Shown here: piece after piece, positions 34,775 to 44,600 of the stretch
Layout: the number at the start of each line of letters is the position of its first letter
How positions within the stretch are numbered: the first letter of the stretch is position 1
Source: Pseudophaeomoniella oleicola
Taxonomy: Eukaryota > Ascomycota > Eurotiomycetes > Phaeomoniellales > Phaeomoniellaceae
Length of the DNA: 64,000 nt
Assembly (NCBI GenBank): GCA_003868215.1
Contig: QWDQ01000008.1
Span: 434,001-498,000 of the forward strand
Direction of reading: 5' to 3'
Position numbers and translations under genes: made by a program
The notes under the pieces: model-generated
What the model was told of the DNA's origin: nothing
Databases searched by the model: none
Seen by the model: the letters and a program-made list of their open reading frames with translations, nothing else

Positions 34775-36289
34775 ATGGACCCATCCTCGATATCAAAATT
34801 GGCAGTTCCGGGTGTCACTGCTCTGATTGCGTTCCTGGCATATTCGTCTCAACTTCTATTCTGCAACACTGAACCGGGATGCCTTTCCTCCTCTGAAGCG
34901 TTGTACTTCAACATTCTCGTGGGCTGTATCTGGGTCTCCTATTTCAGATCATGCTATGTCAATCCAGGGACCGTGCCAAAAGGCTGGGCACCTACGGAAG
35001 AATCGGCGAAACCCAACGTCAGAAATGTGAAACCTACGGAACGAACAAGATGGTGTCGTAAATGTGAAGCTTTGAAACCTCCACGAGCACATCACTGCAA
35101 AACCTGTGGCAGGTGGGCAAGCATTGACTACATCTACTCTGCAGCAGCTAATCTATGAAAGGTGCATACCCAAGATGGACCATCACTGTCCTTGGACTCG
35201 AAACTGCGTATCTCATTTTACCCTGCCTCATTTTATCCGTTTCCTCACATACGCTGTGGCATCTATGACCTACCTGGAGTATTTCTTGTATGAGCGAGCA
35301 GCAGTCCTCTGGGCTGGGAGGGGCCTACCAAGTGTTTGCAACCCTTCATTCTTCCGGGCTATCGGCTGATATTCGCTAGTACTTGGGTCCTTCTGCGATG
35401 CAACTGGGCCATTTATTTGCGTTGATAGGGACCAACTCCTGCACACTGTTTGCTCTTGGAATTCTCTGGATCCGCATGGTGTGGTGCATAGGTGCGAACA
35501 CTACTACCATCGAGACGTGGGAGATCGAGAGACACCATCGGCTCCTGCGTCGAGCACGGGCATTAGGAGGTTATCTAGATGGGCCGGATGGTACGAAAAT
35601 CAGAATTAAGAAGCAAGAGTTCCCCTACGACATAGGCATTTTCCAGAATATCAGGCAGGCTTTTGGAGGGAGTAATAACGCATGTCCTTTTGACCAGCTC
35701 GACGTCGCCTACTGACCGAAGTCTAGGTCTTCAGCTGGCTTTGGCCGCTGGCCGCATCTCCTCCGCGCAGTAGCGGACTCGATTTCGAGACGAATGGGTT
35801 TGAAGGTGCGTTGAATATTGGTACATATGCCGTGGAACATCATTAACAGACTGAATTATAGAACCGGGTACCTCATGGCCCCCGCCAGATCCGGATCGAA
35901 TCCCGAGGCAGAGTCATCAAAGCGATCAAGATGGTGCTTTCATCTACCACCAGAGCAATCTTTCGAATCACGACGAAATAGCAGCCTTCAAAGAACGACA
36001 ACGACAAGACTTGCAGCGATGGCAGCAGCCAGTCCACCGTCGCCACCCATTTCATGAGCGATACAGTGGCTCTGGAGGCCCAGACAATGAAGAAGACGAT
36101 GATGAGAGCGAGCCTGAGATAACCAACGAACTTGATGGTTCGGATAGCGGAGAGGAAGGCTGGAGAAGTCCCGGCGGAGATCGACTGCGAGATTTCGGAG
36201 TAGATGAAGCCATTGAATTCTATGATGAAGAAGACAACATACCCCTCACCGAGCTGATTCGAAGGCGGAAAGCAGAGAGCGTATCGTGA
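34775..36289 (+). CDS. PFA4: Palmitoyltransferase PFA4 (DHHC family)
   Basis: Exons 34775..35112, 35162..35333, 35380..35679, 35727..35805, 35862..36289; 438 residues. PFA4 is an ER protein acyltransferase that palmitoylates chitin synthase Chs3 in yeast. The Cys-rich domain spans the first intron: WCRKCEALKPPRAHHCKTCG, then RCIPKMDHHCPWTRNCVSH with the catalytic DHHC. TM segments flank it (VPGVTALIAFLAYSSQLLF, and LFALIGTNSCTLFALGILWI). The TTxE-like TTTIETWEIERH follows, then an acidic tail. Exon 3 ends AAT AAC and joins VFSWLWPLAAS; the base pair after AAC is GC, so this intron looks GC-AG (GCATGT...TCTAG, branch CTGAC). Start set at MDPSSISKLAVPG; an in-frame ATG at 34685 would add 30 residues. 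Confidence 0.88.
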
Positions 36290-37711
36290 TATGTGGTGGT
36301 CAACTTTCTCACGGACATATCGTCCGGTCTTCACGTGATTCGGGCATCATTATCGCTTTCGGCTTTTCGGGACAATGTGCAGCGCAAGTAATTCAAATAA
36401 AAAACAGCGCTAAGCGTTCCGTCAATTCAATCCGTTGAGTACCTTAGGTACCTTACCTACTCCTCAGAAACCCATTGTCTGTCTCCAAGCTGGACTAAAC
36501 ATCATGTCAAAGATCGATTGAAGCTGTACAAAATCTGCAATCATGTTCTTTGCGTTTGTTTCGTCAGTGTTGTTTGCTCAGAGCTTCCGCTCCAGTTCCA
36601 ATTGGTGGAAGAAGCATGGAGGCAATTTCTCCGAGCTTCTGGGTTCAAGTCTAACTGCAAAAAGTAGGTCGGATCGCTTGCCCCCACACTCGGCGGCGTC
36701 CCCGGCCGTTGGCCTTGCATCATGAAGCTACGAACATGGGCATATGATCGGAGACATACTTCTACCTGCAAGTAGGACTTAGTCCAATGACTCTGTTTCT
36801 TCGCGGGTAATGCATGCGCTTGTGTCTCAATGAATGCTATGCCGGATCTTGGGAAAGTCGGATGGCAATCATGCTACACAGACCCATCTTGTAGTTACCT
36901 AGGTACCTAGGTATTTAAGGCTTTAATCAGCTATGAAAGTTCATGCCTCGATCACTTGTGAGGTCTCTATGGGATAGTGTCAATGCTCTGAACAGCCACA
37001 CCCTTTCTCTAAGCACCGGTGAGATATCATCCATTGATGTCTGGGATCGTAGAGACCACGACACGACGTTAGATACCGAGTCGTAGAGCAGCGGAGGCCC
37101 AATACTGCGCAGTGCCGCTTCATCGTCGGTAAGCGTCTGGACCAAAAGGGAGATAATCTTACGAGAGAAATTGATTTCAGGGAAAAGAATCCGCTGATGG
37201 TAGAGAGAGGTGCAAGTAAGAATTCTTCACCGGCTTGCTACGGTATGAAGGCTCAATATGATGACATGCAGTGTTAATACCCCCACACGATGTTCCTTTT
37301 GCCTCTTCGATTGCCGAAACCCATAGGATCGGGCTTATGCCGCGCATACGGTATTTTGCCAAATTTCAGACCGGAGAGAACTACCAGGTACTCGAGGTGA
37401 TGGTGGATTTCCCATAATAATATGCCGTTGGGCAAATGATATATAGCAGTGACGATATCCCTGAGTTCAGGAAATTGTCGCAGTTCGGTGCATCTTCGTC
37501 CCTTAACACCAACCCCTCAACCCCACACTGTTGAACACCTGTAGTTAAGACAGTCTGCTGGTGCATCGCAATCATCTGATTTCGGGTAATCAAACCCAGA
37601 GAGTTGTACCAGCCAACCGTTGCTTATTTCTCATACCTTACATTTTGCTCTTGAATACCAAAAGTTATCTACGGGAAGAAACAGACGTGATCGTTTTAAG
37701 ATCTAGACATT
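36290..37711. other. Intergenic with unresolved minus-strand frames
   Basis: 1.42 kb. Minus-strand frames 37145..36927 (LTDDEAALRSIGPPLLYDSV...) and 37362..37177 have some coding feel but no recognisable family and no clear splice join. They could be a small lineage-specific gene or a decayed one. TACCTAGGTA-type palindromes occur at 36440 and 36896. Confidence 0.4.
36896..36913. repeat. 18-bp perfect palindrome TACCTAGGTACCTAGGTA
   Basis: Self-complementary and made of two overlapping TACCTAGGTA units. Related TACCTAGGTA/TACCTTAGGTA words recur in other spacers of this window. Confidence 0.9.
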
Positions 37712-38686
37712 ATGGCTCATACCAACGGACATACAACCTCAAGGCCGTTGACGGCGGGTGTTTACGTTCCAACAGTTACATTTTTCGACCCAGAAACCGA
37801 GGATGTTGATTTGGCTACAGTCAAGAAGCACGCGATTCGTCTAGCGAAGGCAGGCGTCGCAGGCCTTACTGTCCAAGGATCAAACGGAGAAGCTGTCCAC
37901 CTGTCCAATCAAGAGAGAATAGCAGTCACGAAAGCTACACGAGAGGCCCTGGACGAAGCCGGTTTCCAGAACATCCCGCTCATCATTGGTGCCGGCGCCC
38001 AGTCTACGCGGGAGGCAATCACGTATGCGAAGGAAGCCGCTGAAGCCGGTGGGGATTATATTCTCGTCCTTCCCCCATCGTACTATAAGGCAATGGTGCC
38101 GCAATCGGGTGTCCTAGACTACTTCAGAGATGTCGCCAGTGCTTCGCCGCTCCCGCTGCTCATCTACAACTACCCAGGTGTAGTCAGTGGCATCGACCTG
38201 ACCTCCAACGACATCGTCGAGTTATCGAAGCACCCTAATATTGTTGGATGCAAGTTGACGTGCGGCAATGTTGGGAAACTACAGAGGATCACAAAAGAAG
38301 TTGACTGCATCGCATATACTTCCGCCAAAGGCGCTTCCGGCTTTATGGCAATGGGCGGTATGGCCGATTTCACCATCCCCATGATGGTTGTTGGAGGATC
38401 CGGTGTCATCACCGGTCTGGGCAATGTCACACCGAAAGCAACTGTACAGGTCTATCGATTGTTCGCCGAAGGCAAGCTTGAGGAAGCGAAGAAAGCGCAA
38501 CGAATTGTTGCCAACGGGGATTGGGGCGCCATTGCAGGGGGGATCCCAGGAACCAAGAGCGCTCTACAGACGTTCTACGGTTACGGAGGTTACGGGCGCA
38601 AGCCACTCCCACGACCGACAGCTGAAGAAGACAAACACTATGCGGATCTGTTCAGGGAAGTTGTTGAGTACGAAAATTCGCTATAA
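37712..38686 (+). CDS. DapA/NAL-family class I aldolase
   Basis: Single exon, 324 residues, a full-length DHDPS-family TIM barrel. Substrate-binding GSNGEAVHLS, the catalytic Tyr in LLIYNYPGV, and the Schiff-base Lys in VGCKLTCGN are all in place. Filamentous fungi make lysine by the aminoadipate route and do not need DapA, so this is more likely a 2-keto-acid aldolase such as a 4-hydroxy-2-oxoglutarate aldolase or an L-2-keto-3-deoxy sugar-acid aldolase. No peroxisomal or mitochondrial signal is obvious. The next gene downstream on the same strand is a 2-hydroxyacid dehydrogenase. Confidence 0.9.
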   Translation: MAHTNGHTTSRPLTAGVYVPTVTFFDPETEDVDLATVKKHAIRLAKAGVAGLTVQGSNGEAVHLSNQERIAVTKATREALDEAGFQNIPLIIGAGAQSTREAITYAKEAAEAGGDYILVLPPSYYKAMVPQSGVLDYFRDVASASPLPLLIYNYPGVVSGIDLTSNDIVELSKHPNIVGCKLTCGNVGKLQRITKEVDCIAYTSAKGASGFMAMGGMADFTIPMMVVGGSGVITGLGNVTPKATVQVYRLFAEGKLEEAKKAQRIVANGDWGAIAGGIPGTKSALQTFYGYGGYGRKPLPRPTAEEDKHYADLFREVVEYENSL

Positions 38687-39512
38687 GCGCGTTGCTCACT
38701 TCTAATTAGAGAAGTATATTATATCACATTGCGCTGGTGTCAAGTTTGGGAACATACGTATTTATCAGTATACAACATGTCATCTGTGAACCAGGCGCTT
38801 GCATGAACTGTACGCTTAAGCAGGTACCGCTCGGATTGCTAATCTACATGACCTTATCGCATGTGATACATTAGCCAGTCGAAGTCAGTCACTGTCTCTT
38901 ATGTGACTCTTGTATCAACAATCGCGTCACTTGGATCGTGGGCGCAGACGAGGCATAGGGTCGATCTGGTATTTCATAGCGAGTTCGACGTTATCGGGGC
39001 AGCGTATTACGTGCTCAGGTACTTGTTATAACGATAAGCAAACTATCCCCGCCGCATCTAAGCACGATAAGCAAACCCCTCTCTTGTATCTCTTCGGACC
39101 CCGGACCTAACCAACAACGAACGTTTATCTGTCATAGTAAATCCATCCCGCCGAGGATTATCTCCGAACCCCCCCCCAATGGAGAAGGTGGTAATGCGCC
39201 CGGATGTCCCTCGGATTGGAACGAAGTGTCGATGATGGCCGGCCTGATTTCGTGATCTCACCTCATCAGTAATCGTGAACATTTTTTAAGTAGTAACAAG
39301 AGGCCATTATTCGTTATCGTACTTTCTGAATTGGCAGCGAGCTTTCCACTGGGCCTTTTCTTCAAAGTCGAATACCCATCGACATCGTGTGTTGTGGTCT
39401 GTTGAGTATATATCTGGATAATCACTCGAGCCGTGGTTCCTACTGTGGGATTGCTTCCATCGACAATCATATTTTCTACTTCCTTACTTACTTCGGAGCC
39501 GTTTTATTCAAC
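38687..39512. promoter_or_regulatory. Promoter region with five CGATAA (HGATAR) sites
   Basis: 826 bp upstream of the D-2-hydroxyacid dehydrogenase. CGATAA occurs at 39032-39037 and 39065-39070 on plus, and at 38854-38859, 38991-38996 and 39314-39319 on minus. The two plus sites lie in a 13-bp direct repeat, ACGATAAGCAAAC. HGATAR is the binding site of fungal GATA factors such as AreA; regulation here is inferred. A C9 run is at 39169-39177. Confidence 0.55.
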
Positions 39513-40844
39513 ATGGGTGGCGGTGAGGTCTGCTTGATAGCAGAGGCTGCTGATAACACTCAGCCTCTTGTACTTGAGCTTCGAAAGACCTTTCCAGACA
39601 TCACGTTCATCTATTATGATATGAGTATGCAAGGATACAAAGGCATGCAAGACTGGGCTGCGAATAGGCCAAAAGTTGTTCCAGACGGTGGGTTTCTCAT
39701 TCCTCTACACTGCCTATCATGCCGGATCGTAGTGGTTGTTTCCAGTCTTCAAGATCTATCCCTCTCGATTTCGCATGATTTGTACGGATGACTAATTACT
39801 TCTACGAGTAGATGTGTGGAAAAAGACCACTTACCTTGTTACGCTCGCCACATTCCCTCCATCATTGGATCTTGTTCCGAAGTATGGGTGCCTCCTGTAT
39901 GGCTTCGATGCAAGGCTAACTTCAATCTCATAGCTTGAAATGGGTTCATGTGATGTCAGCTGGGGTCAACCAGCTCGTGGCCCACCCCATATATACGGAT
40001 ACGAACGATATCATTATAACATCATCGTCAGGGATCCATGGTCCGCAAATAGCAGAGTGGGCAATTATGAACATGCTTGTTGCTCGGCACAAGTATGATG
40101 TAACCTACGAATGGCAGAAACAGCACCACTGGGGTAGCCATCGAGGTCTGGGTAGTGTTGACGACCATGTCCGTAACCGTATAGGCATCCTTGGGTATGG
40201 ATCGATAGGGCGACAAGGTAAGTGTCTCATGACGTGTCCGCTCCAAACCATGGCTGACCAGCTTCACCATAGTTGCACATGTCTGCTCTGCCATGGGAAT
40301 GGAGATTCTCGCTTATACTGCCTCACCACGCCCAACCCCTGAATCCCGTAAGGACAATGGCTTCATCGTGCCGTCTACCGGCGACCCCGACGGCACCATC
40401 CCCAGCGCTTGGTACTCTGGCTCCGACACCGCTTCCCTCCACACATTCCTCTCCCAATCCCTCGACTACCTCTTGATCTCCGTCCCCCTCACCCCGGCAA
40501 CTCGCCATCTGATCTCCGCACCCGAACTCTCCATCCTCGCCAAATCCCGCACTTTCCTGATAAACATCGCCCGCGGCCCCATCGTCGACTCCAAAGCCCT
40601 CCTGAAAGCACTGAACGACGAGGAGATCGTGGGGGCTGCTCTGGACGTGACGGACCCCGAACCGCTCCCCGCGGACGATCCGCTGTGGGACGCGAAGAAC
40701 GTCATCATCAGCCCGCACGTCAGCGGGCTTGCCACGAGCTATACGGGAAGGAGTTTACAGATCTTCGAGGGGAACTTGACGAGGTACAGAGAACAGGGCG
40801 CCAAGGCGATGTGGAACGTCGTGGACAGGAAGAAGGGATACTAA
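39513..40844 (+). CDS. D-isomer-specific 2-hydroxyacid dehydrogenase
   Basis: Exons 39513..39687, 39812..39881, 39934..40217, 40273..40844 (introns 124, 52 and 55 bp); 366 residues. It reduces 2-keto acids to D-2-hydroxy acids with NAD(P)H. The NAD-binding GILGYGSIGRQVAHV is formed across the last intron. The catalytic Arg is in LINIARGPIVD, the Glu side in AALDVTDPEPLP and the His in IISPHVSG. The N-terminal substrate domain contains NLKWVHVMSAGVNQL, which is only completed by splicing (AA|C TTG). The coding strand is C-rich from about 40380 on. Which keto acid it uses is not shown; glyoxylate/hydroxypyruvate reductase is possible. Confidence 0.9.
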
Positions 40845-40866
40845 GATCAGATCGGTTCTGGAAGTT

Positions 40867-40910
40867 ACAGCACAGCACAGCACAGCCGACGACGACGACG
40901 ACGACGACGA
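40867..40910. repeat. Compound simple repeat (CACAG)n(CGA)8
   Basis: About four units of ACAGC followed by eight units of CGA, starting some 20 bp after the dehydrogenase stop, in its 3' UTR. Confidence 0.9.
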
Positions 40911-41169
40911 TGAGCGTGCCCTCTTCTATGTTCTCACGTATGTAATTTCTTTGACCTTCTCTGCAAGATGAATAAACCATGTCGTTCGATCTTAACATAC
41001 ATAGATAAGAACCTTGTTTTAAACCAATGATCAATCCATATATTCATGAAGCCGTCCCATTCATCCATCCATCCATCTACCCACACCCCTTTTTCCTTTC
41101 TGAACAATCAATCAGCAAACATAGATACCATTTCCCCGACCATTCTCTCTCTCTCTATGCACGCCTCTC

Positions 41170-42082
41170 TTACGAACAACACCTCCTCATCAACCTCCCC
41201 CGAAACTCCTCATCAAAAAAGATCGGAAAACACACCCGACACAAAAAACACCCACAGTCTTCCAACGTGTATATATCCTCGAGCGCACGCTCTTGTTCGC
41301 ATGCTTTGCATCTTTTCGTCTCTTGTGGTAGAGATGATGACGGTGACGGCGGTAAAGGAGCGAAGATAGGGTCGCCGTTGCGGAAGATGGGCGGAGGGGT
41401 TGAGGGGGGTAAGGGGATGGAGATGGCGGTTATGGGGGAGGGAGGGATTGAGAGGTTGGGGTTTTGAAAGGGGGGAGGTGGTGGTGGCGGTGGAGTTGTG
41501 GGGGATGCCTGGGGAAGGGAGAGGAGGAGGTATTAGTAAAGAAGAGGAAGAGGAAGAGGAAGAGGAGGAGAAGTTGCTTACTTGCACATTTCCAGCAGTC
41601 GGCATGTTTGATTGTCCATTCCTTCCTTTGTGATCAGAAGAACGCTTTGTATTCTTAGAGGAGGAGGAGGAGGACGACGAAGTCGACGGCTGTGTAGAAG
41701 GAGAAGTAGTAGTAGTAGAAGAAGCCTTGCGCGACTTGTCCTTGTTTCCAGACCGTCTCCTGTTCTCATCACGCTGCCTGTCTGATCGACGATGACGACT
41801 ACGACGATGACCTGACGGCGGGTTTGCACGCTCTTGCCCATCTTTCTGAGATTGAACCGATGAGTGAATCGACGATTTTCTTGTTGTGGTATTTGTTGTT
41901 GTGGTCGTCTTCTGCATGTCTTCCAGCGGTTCCTTCACAGCTTGCACACGGGCCATGATTTGTCTTATGAAGGGGTTGGGGATGACCAAACTGAGTAGAT
42001 GCTTAACGTGTTCGAGATCCCTCTGCGTACGGCGGAGGAGGATGTCGTTGTTGTGTCGGTCAGAGTCTGGCGTAGATTCCAT
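41170..42082 (-). CDS. Unrecognised low-complexity protein with RING-like C-terminus
   Basis: Exons 42082..41582 and 41508..41170; 279 residues. The 73-bp intron has a textbook donor (GTAAGC), branch TACTAAT, a long pyrimidine tract and CCCCAG. It is open in the same frame, so unspliced reading gives a different, featureless end. Spliced, the protein has a helical N-terminus (LLRRTQRDLEHVKHLLSLVI), a Ser/Thr/Arg-rich middle, a proline stretch and then RCKACEQERALEDIYTLEDC-GCFLCRVCFPIFF. The Cys spacing C-x2-C-x14-C-x-C-x2-C-x2-C matches the first six ligands of a RING finger, with Cys at the usual His. The protein then ends RRCCS. A GTAAGA donor overlaps the stop (41174), so a further exon is possible. 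Function unknown. Confidence 0.7.
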
Positions 42083-42670
42083 GGCCAAGTCAGGTGGAAA
42101 ATGTGAGAGTTTTTATAGTCGCGAGTGAGGTGAGGTGAAGGTGATAGCTTTCACCACCTGCTGCAACCTGAGTTTGAAAGGCGAATTAAGGAGATCGACG
42201 AAATCGGTGAAGTAGGATGAACTGAACAGCGAGGAATTGAAACCAGGTGAGGATATTGACTGATTTAATTATGAACACTGCACTTGTCCTCATTTCACTT
42301 CACTTCTGTCATTCAGGCGTTGCTGTCTAGAGCTTACACAAAAATTCCTCACCACTAGTTTTTCAACATTTGTACTCCATCCCCCCTCTCTTTCGATGCT
42401 TTTCCGCTATCCAACATTGGATCTCACGAGGGTCTCCAAGTAACCACGGAAGACGGCTGGAAGCAGGCTGGTGAGATCCAGGAACTGTTCCTCGTATCGA
42501 CAAGTTGTCACAGAGGATACACAGCGTGTGAGTAGGCGACCATTTCAGAATATAGCCTGAGGAGAGTACTGATTACTGAGATAGCTTTCCTCGGTTCGCA
42601 CGTCCCAAGACTTGCAAGGAGATTGAGCTGCCAAAGTTTCACCAGAATCCTATCCTCACTCCTCTCGGCA
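42083..42670. promoter_or_regulatory. Divergent spacer
   Basis: 588 bp between the starts of two unrecognised Cys-rich genes. The plus frame is open from about 42623 without an ATG. No other coding signal. Confidence 0.45.
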
Positions 42671-43718
42671 ATGATGAGTATTCCATCAGCGCCTGCGTCA
42701 TTGCTAGCTGCAACATGGACACGCATTGCCACAATCACGGACGAACTTTCCAGACCACTCAGCCAACGACAACGCCTGTGTCTCACAACAGAGTACAAGG
42801 AACTTCGCGATAACATCGATGACGTCGAGACTGGTATCAGGGCACAAGAAAATCTGCTCAGAGTCTTCACAGAACTTGACATTGACCAAGGACCGGATCC
42901 CAATCATGAAGCCACATCTAAGAACTCTGAAACATCGAGCGGCGTTGCTGTTCCTACCCCGTCCGATGAGACCGACTCCTCTGACTCCGGAGGGGGGTTT
43001 TCGAGTTGCGCGTCGCCTGCTCCCGAAGGATCTGAAACACAAGAGGCAGAGCAGTTGCTTGGAGAAAAACGCGACTTGCAGAGTTTGACTGATAGAGAGG
43101 GGTCCGAGGAGATTCAAGAGATCATCGTCGACACCGGAGGCGTTGAGCAAGATAGAGACAACAGAGCAAACTTGCATGGGGGACCAGCACCGCCAGGGGG
43201 TGTAAATCAAAGTGATACCCTGAATGCGACTTGTCCAGAATGTCAGGCTGTCAAACGCATTACACGTTGGGGAGAGAAACCTTAGTGCGTATTGAACTTA
43301 CTTTTCTCGTTGTTCCTTCAACCTTCACTAACATCTCCTCTGCAGCTACTATTGCACCTGCAATAGAACGATCTGTTATCTCTGCGAATCCGTCGCGATT
43401 CTTTGTAAACACAGACGCGTCATTGGTAACCTCAATTCTGCGGACCTGGTAGGTGTGGCTCTCAAAGTCCGTCAACGCAAGACATCGAACGAGCTCCCCA
43501 GTCAAAAAGTCTGCGGCTCACGTCATCGACATGGTTACAAGTATTACTGTTTCCGTGCCGTCCAGGGTGCTGATGAGTGCCTTGAGTGCGGCAGTATCAT
43601 GGACAACTTTACAGTGTTTTGCAAGACGTGCGACAAGGGACCTTTCTGTTTGAAATGCGTCGAGAGCAAATTTGATTGGCCGGACAGGGAGAGGAGGAGG
43701 CATGAGTCGTCCGATTGA
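42671..43718 (+). CDS. Unrecognised Cys-rich protein with repeated CxxC motifs
   Basis: Exons 42671..43284 and 43346..43718 (61-bp intron, GTGCGT...TGCAG, phase 2); 328 residues. Residues 1-75 are helical (TDELSRPLSQRQRLCLTTEY), 75-185 acidic and disordered. The rest carries many possible zinc ligands: CPECQAVKRI, YYYCTCNRTICYLCESV, ILCKHRR, CGSRHRHGYKYYCF, DECLECGS, FCKTCDKGPFCLKCVESKF. The splice joins the first CxxC to the next group, which supports it. The arrangement suggests two or three treble-clef or ribbon zinc folds, but I cannot name a family. First ATG of two adjacent Met codons was taken. Confidence 0.65.
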
Positions 43719-44600
43719 CTGCTTACGGAATTCGGTCGGCACCCTACGCTCTTGGTTTTCGACAGTCAGTGACAGTAATTGGATCATTGCACTTCTATCG
43801 GGTTCCGATGCAAGTACGAGAACCTCTCCGCTCTTGGTTCGAAGATCTTCCGAAGGCTGTTCGCTCAAACGAATGCCGGAAGAGTATTTGGATGAAGTTG
43901 GCCAGGCGAAAGTCGAGTCCTAGATAATCAGAGGAGAGAACATTCATAGCTTCAGATTGAAAATGGGCGAGTTTTTTATCAAAGGAAAGAAGAGGGGTCG
44001 TTGCTGCACACGAATCCATGAACGTGCAGCAATCAAGTAGACGAGACGCTTCTTGCGGAAATACAACCATCATCGAATGACTTTCCATTCCAATGTTCCA
44101 TACGCTGAACCACGTTTGCTTCGCAGCTGCTCAGAATAATCCACTGGCATTCACCAATACCGCTGCCGCCAGGTGGTCATCCACGGCGCGAAGGGTGCAT
44201 GTGTCAGCAATCAAATAGCCCTGGCAGTCTAATACGTTGTTGCCGTCCCAGGCATAGGACACTCGCCAACTTAAGTCTCCTGACGTCCCCAGAATTGACA
44301 GAGCAGTCATTGACCGAGGAACCGTGCCGTGATAAATGGGAAGCATAGCCTCTATTGATGTGGGACGTGATATGACGTCTTACATTCGATGACCCGCGTT
44401 GATGTGTTGTAGCTGACGGTCGGCCAACAGGCACACAAGCCATGACAAGCGTGGAAAGATTGATCCGGATAATTCCACGTGTCATGCCAGGCAATGCGTG
44501 ACCCGGGGAAGAGGGAAATAACATGCCTAGTGCAAGATAGCCTGATCTCTTCGTGTGCGAATTCAATGGTCATCTGAAGTACGACTTATCACATTGACGC
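43719..44600. other. Intergenic with weak minus-strand frames
   Basis: 882 bp between two stops. Minus-strand frames at 44573..44352 and 44346..44131 look protein-like for short stretches (e.g. LSWRVSYAWDGNNVLDCQGY) but the only donor/acceptor pair between them would give a 32-bp intron and a stop. I do not call a gene. Confidence 0.4.

Noticed and set aside
36927-37362. Minus-strand fragments resembling a spliced gene
   Set aside because: No family match, no clean GT-AG join, and both pieces are short.
37712-38686. Calling the aldolase a lysine-pathway dihydrodipicolinate synthase
   Set aside because: Fungi use the aminoadipate pathway; family membership alone does not give that substrate.
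41170-42082. Unspliced single-exon version of the low-complexity gene
   Set aside because: The intron has perfect donor, TACTAAT branch and acceptor, and only the spliced frame shows structured Cys spacing.
44131-44573. Two-exon minus-strand gene
   Set aside because: The only join needs a 32-bp intron and creates a stop.
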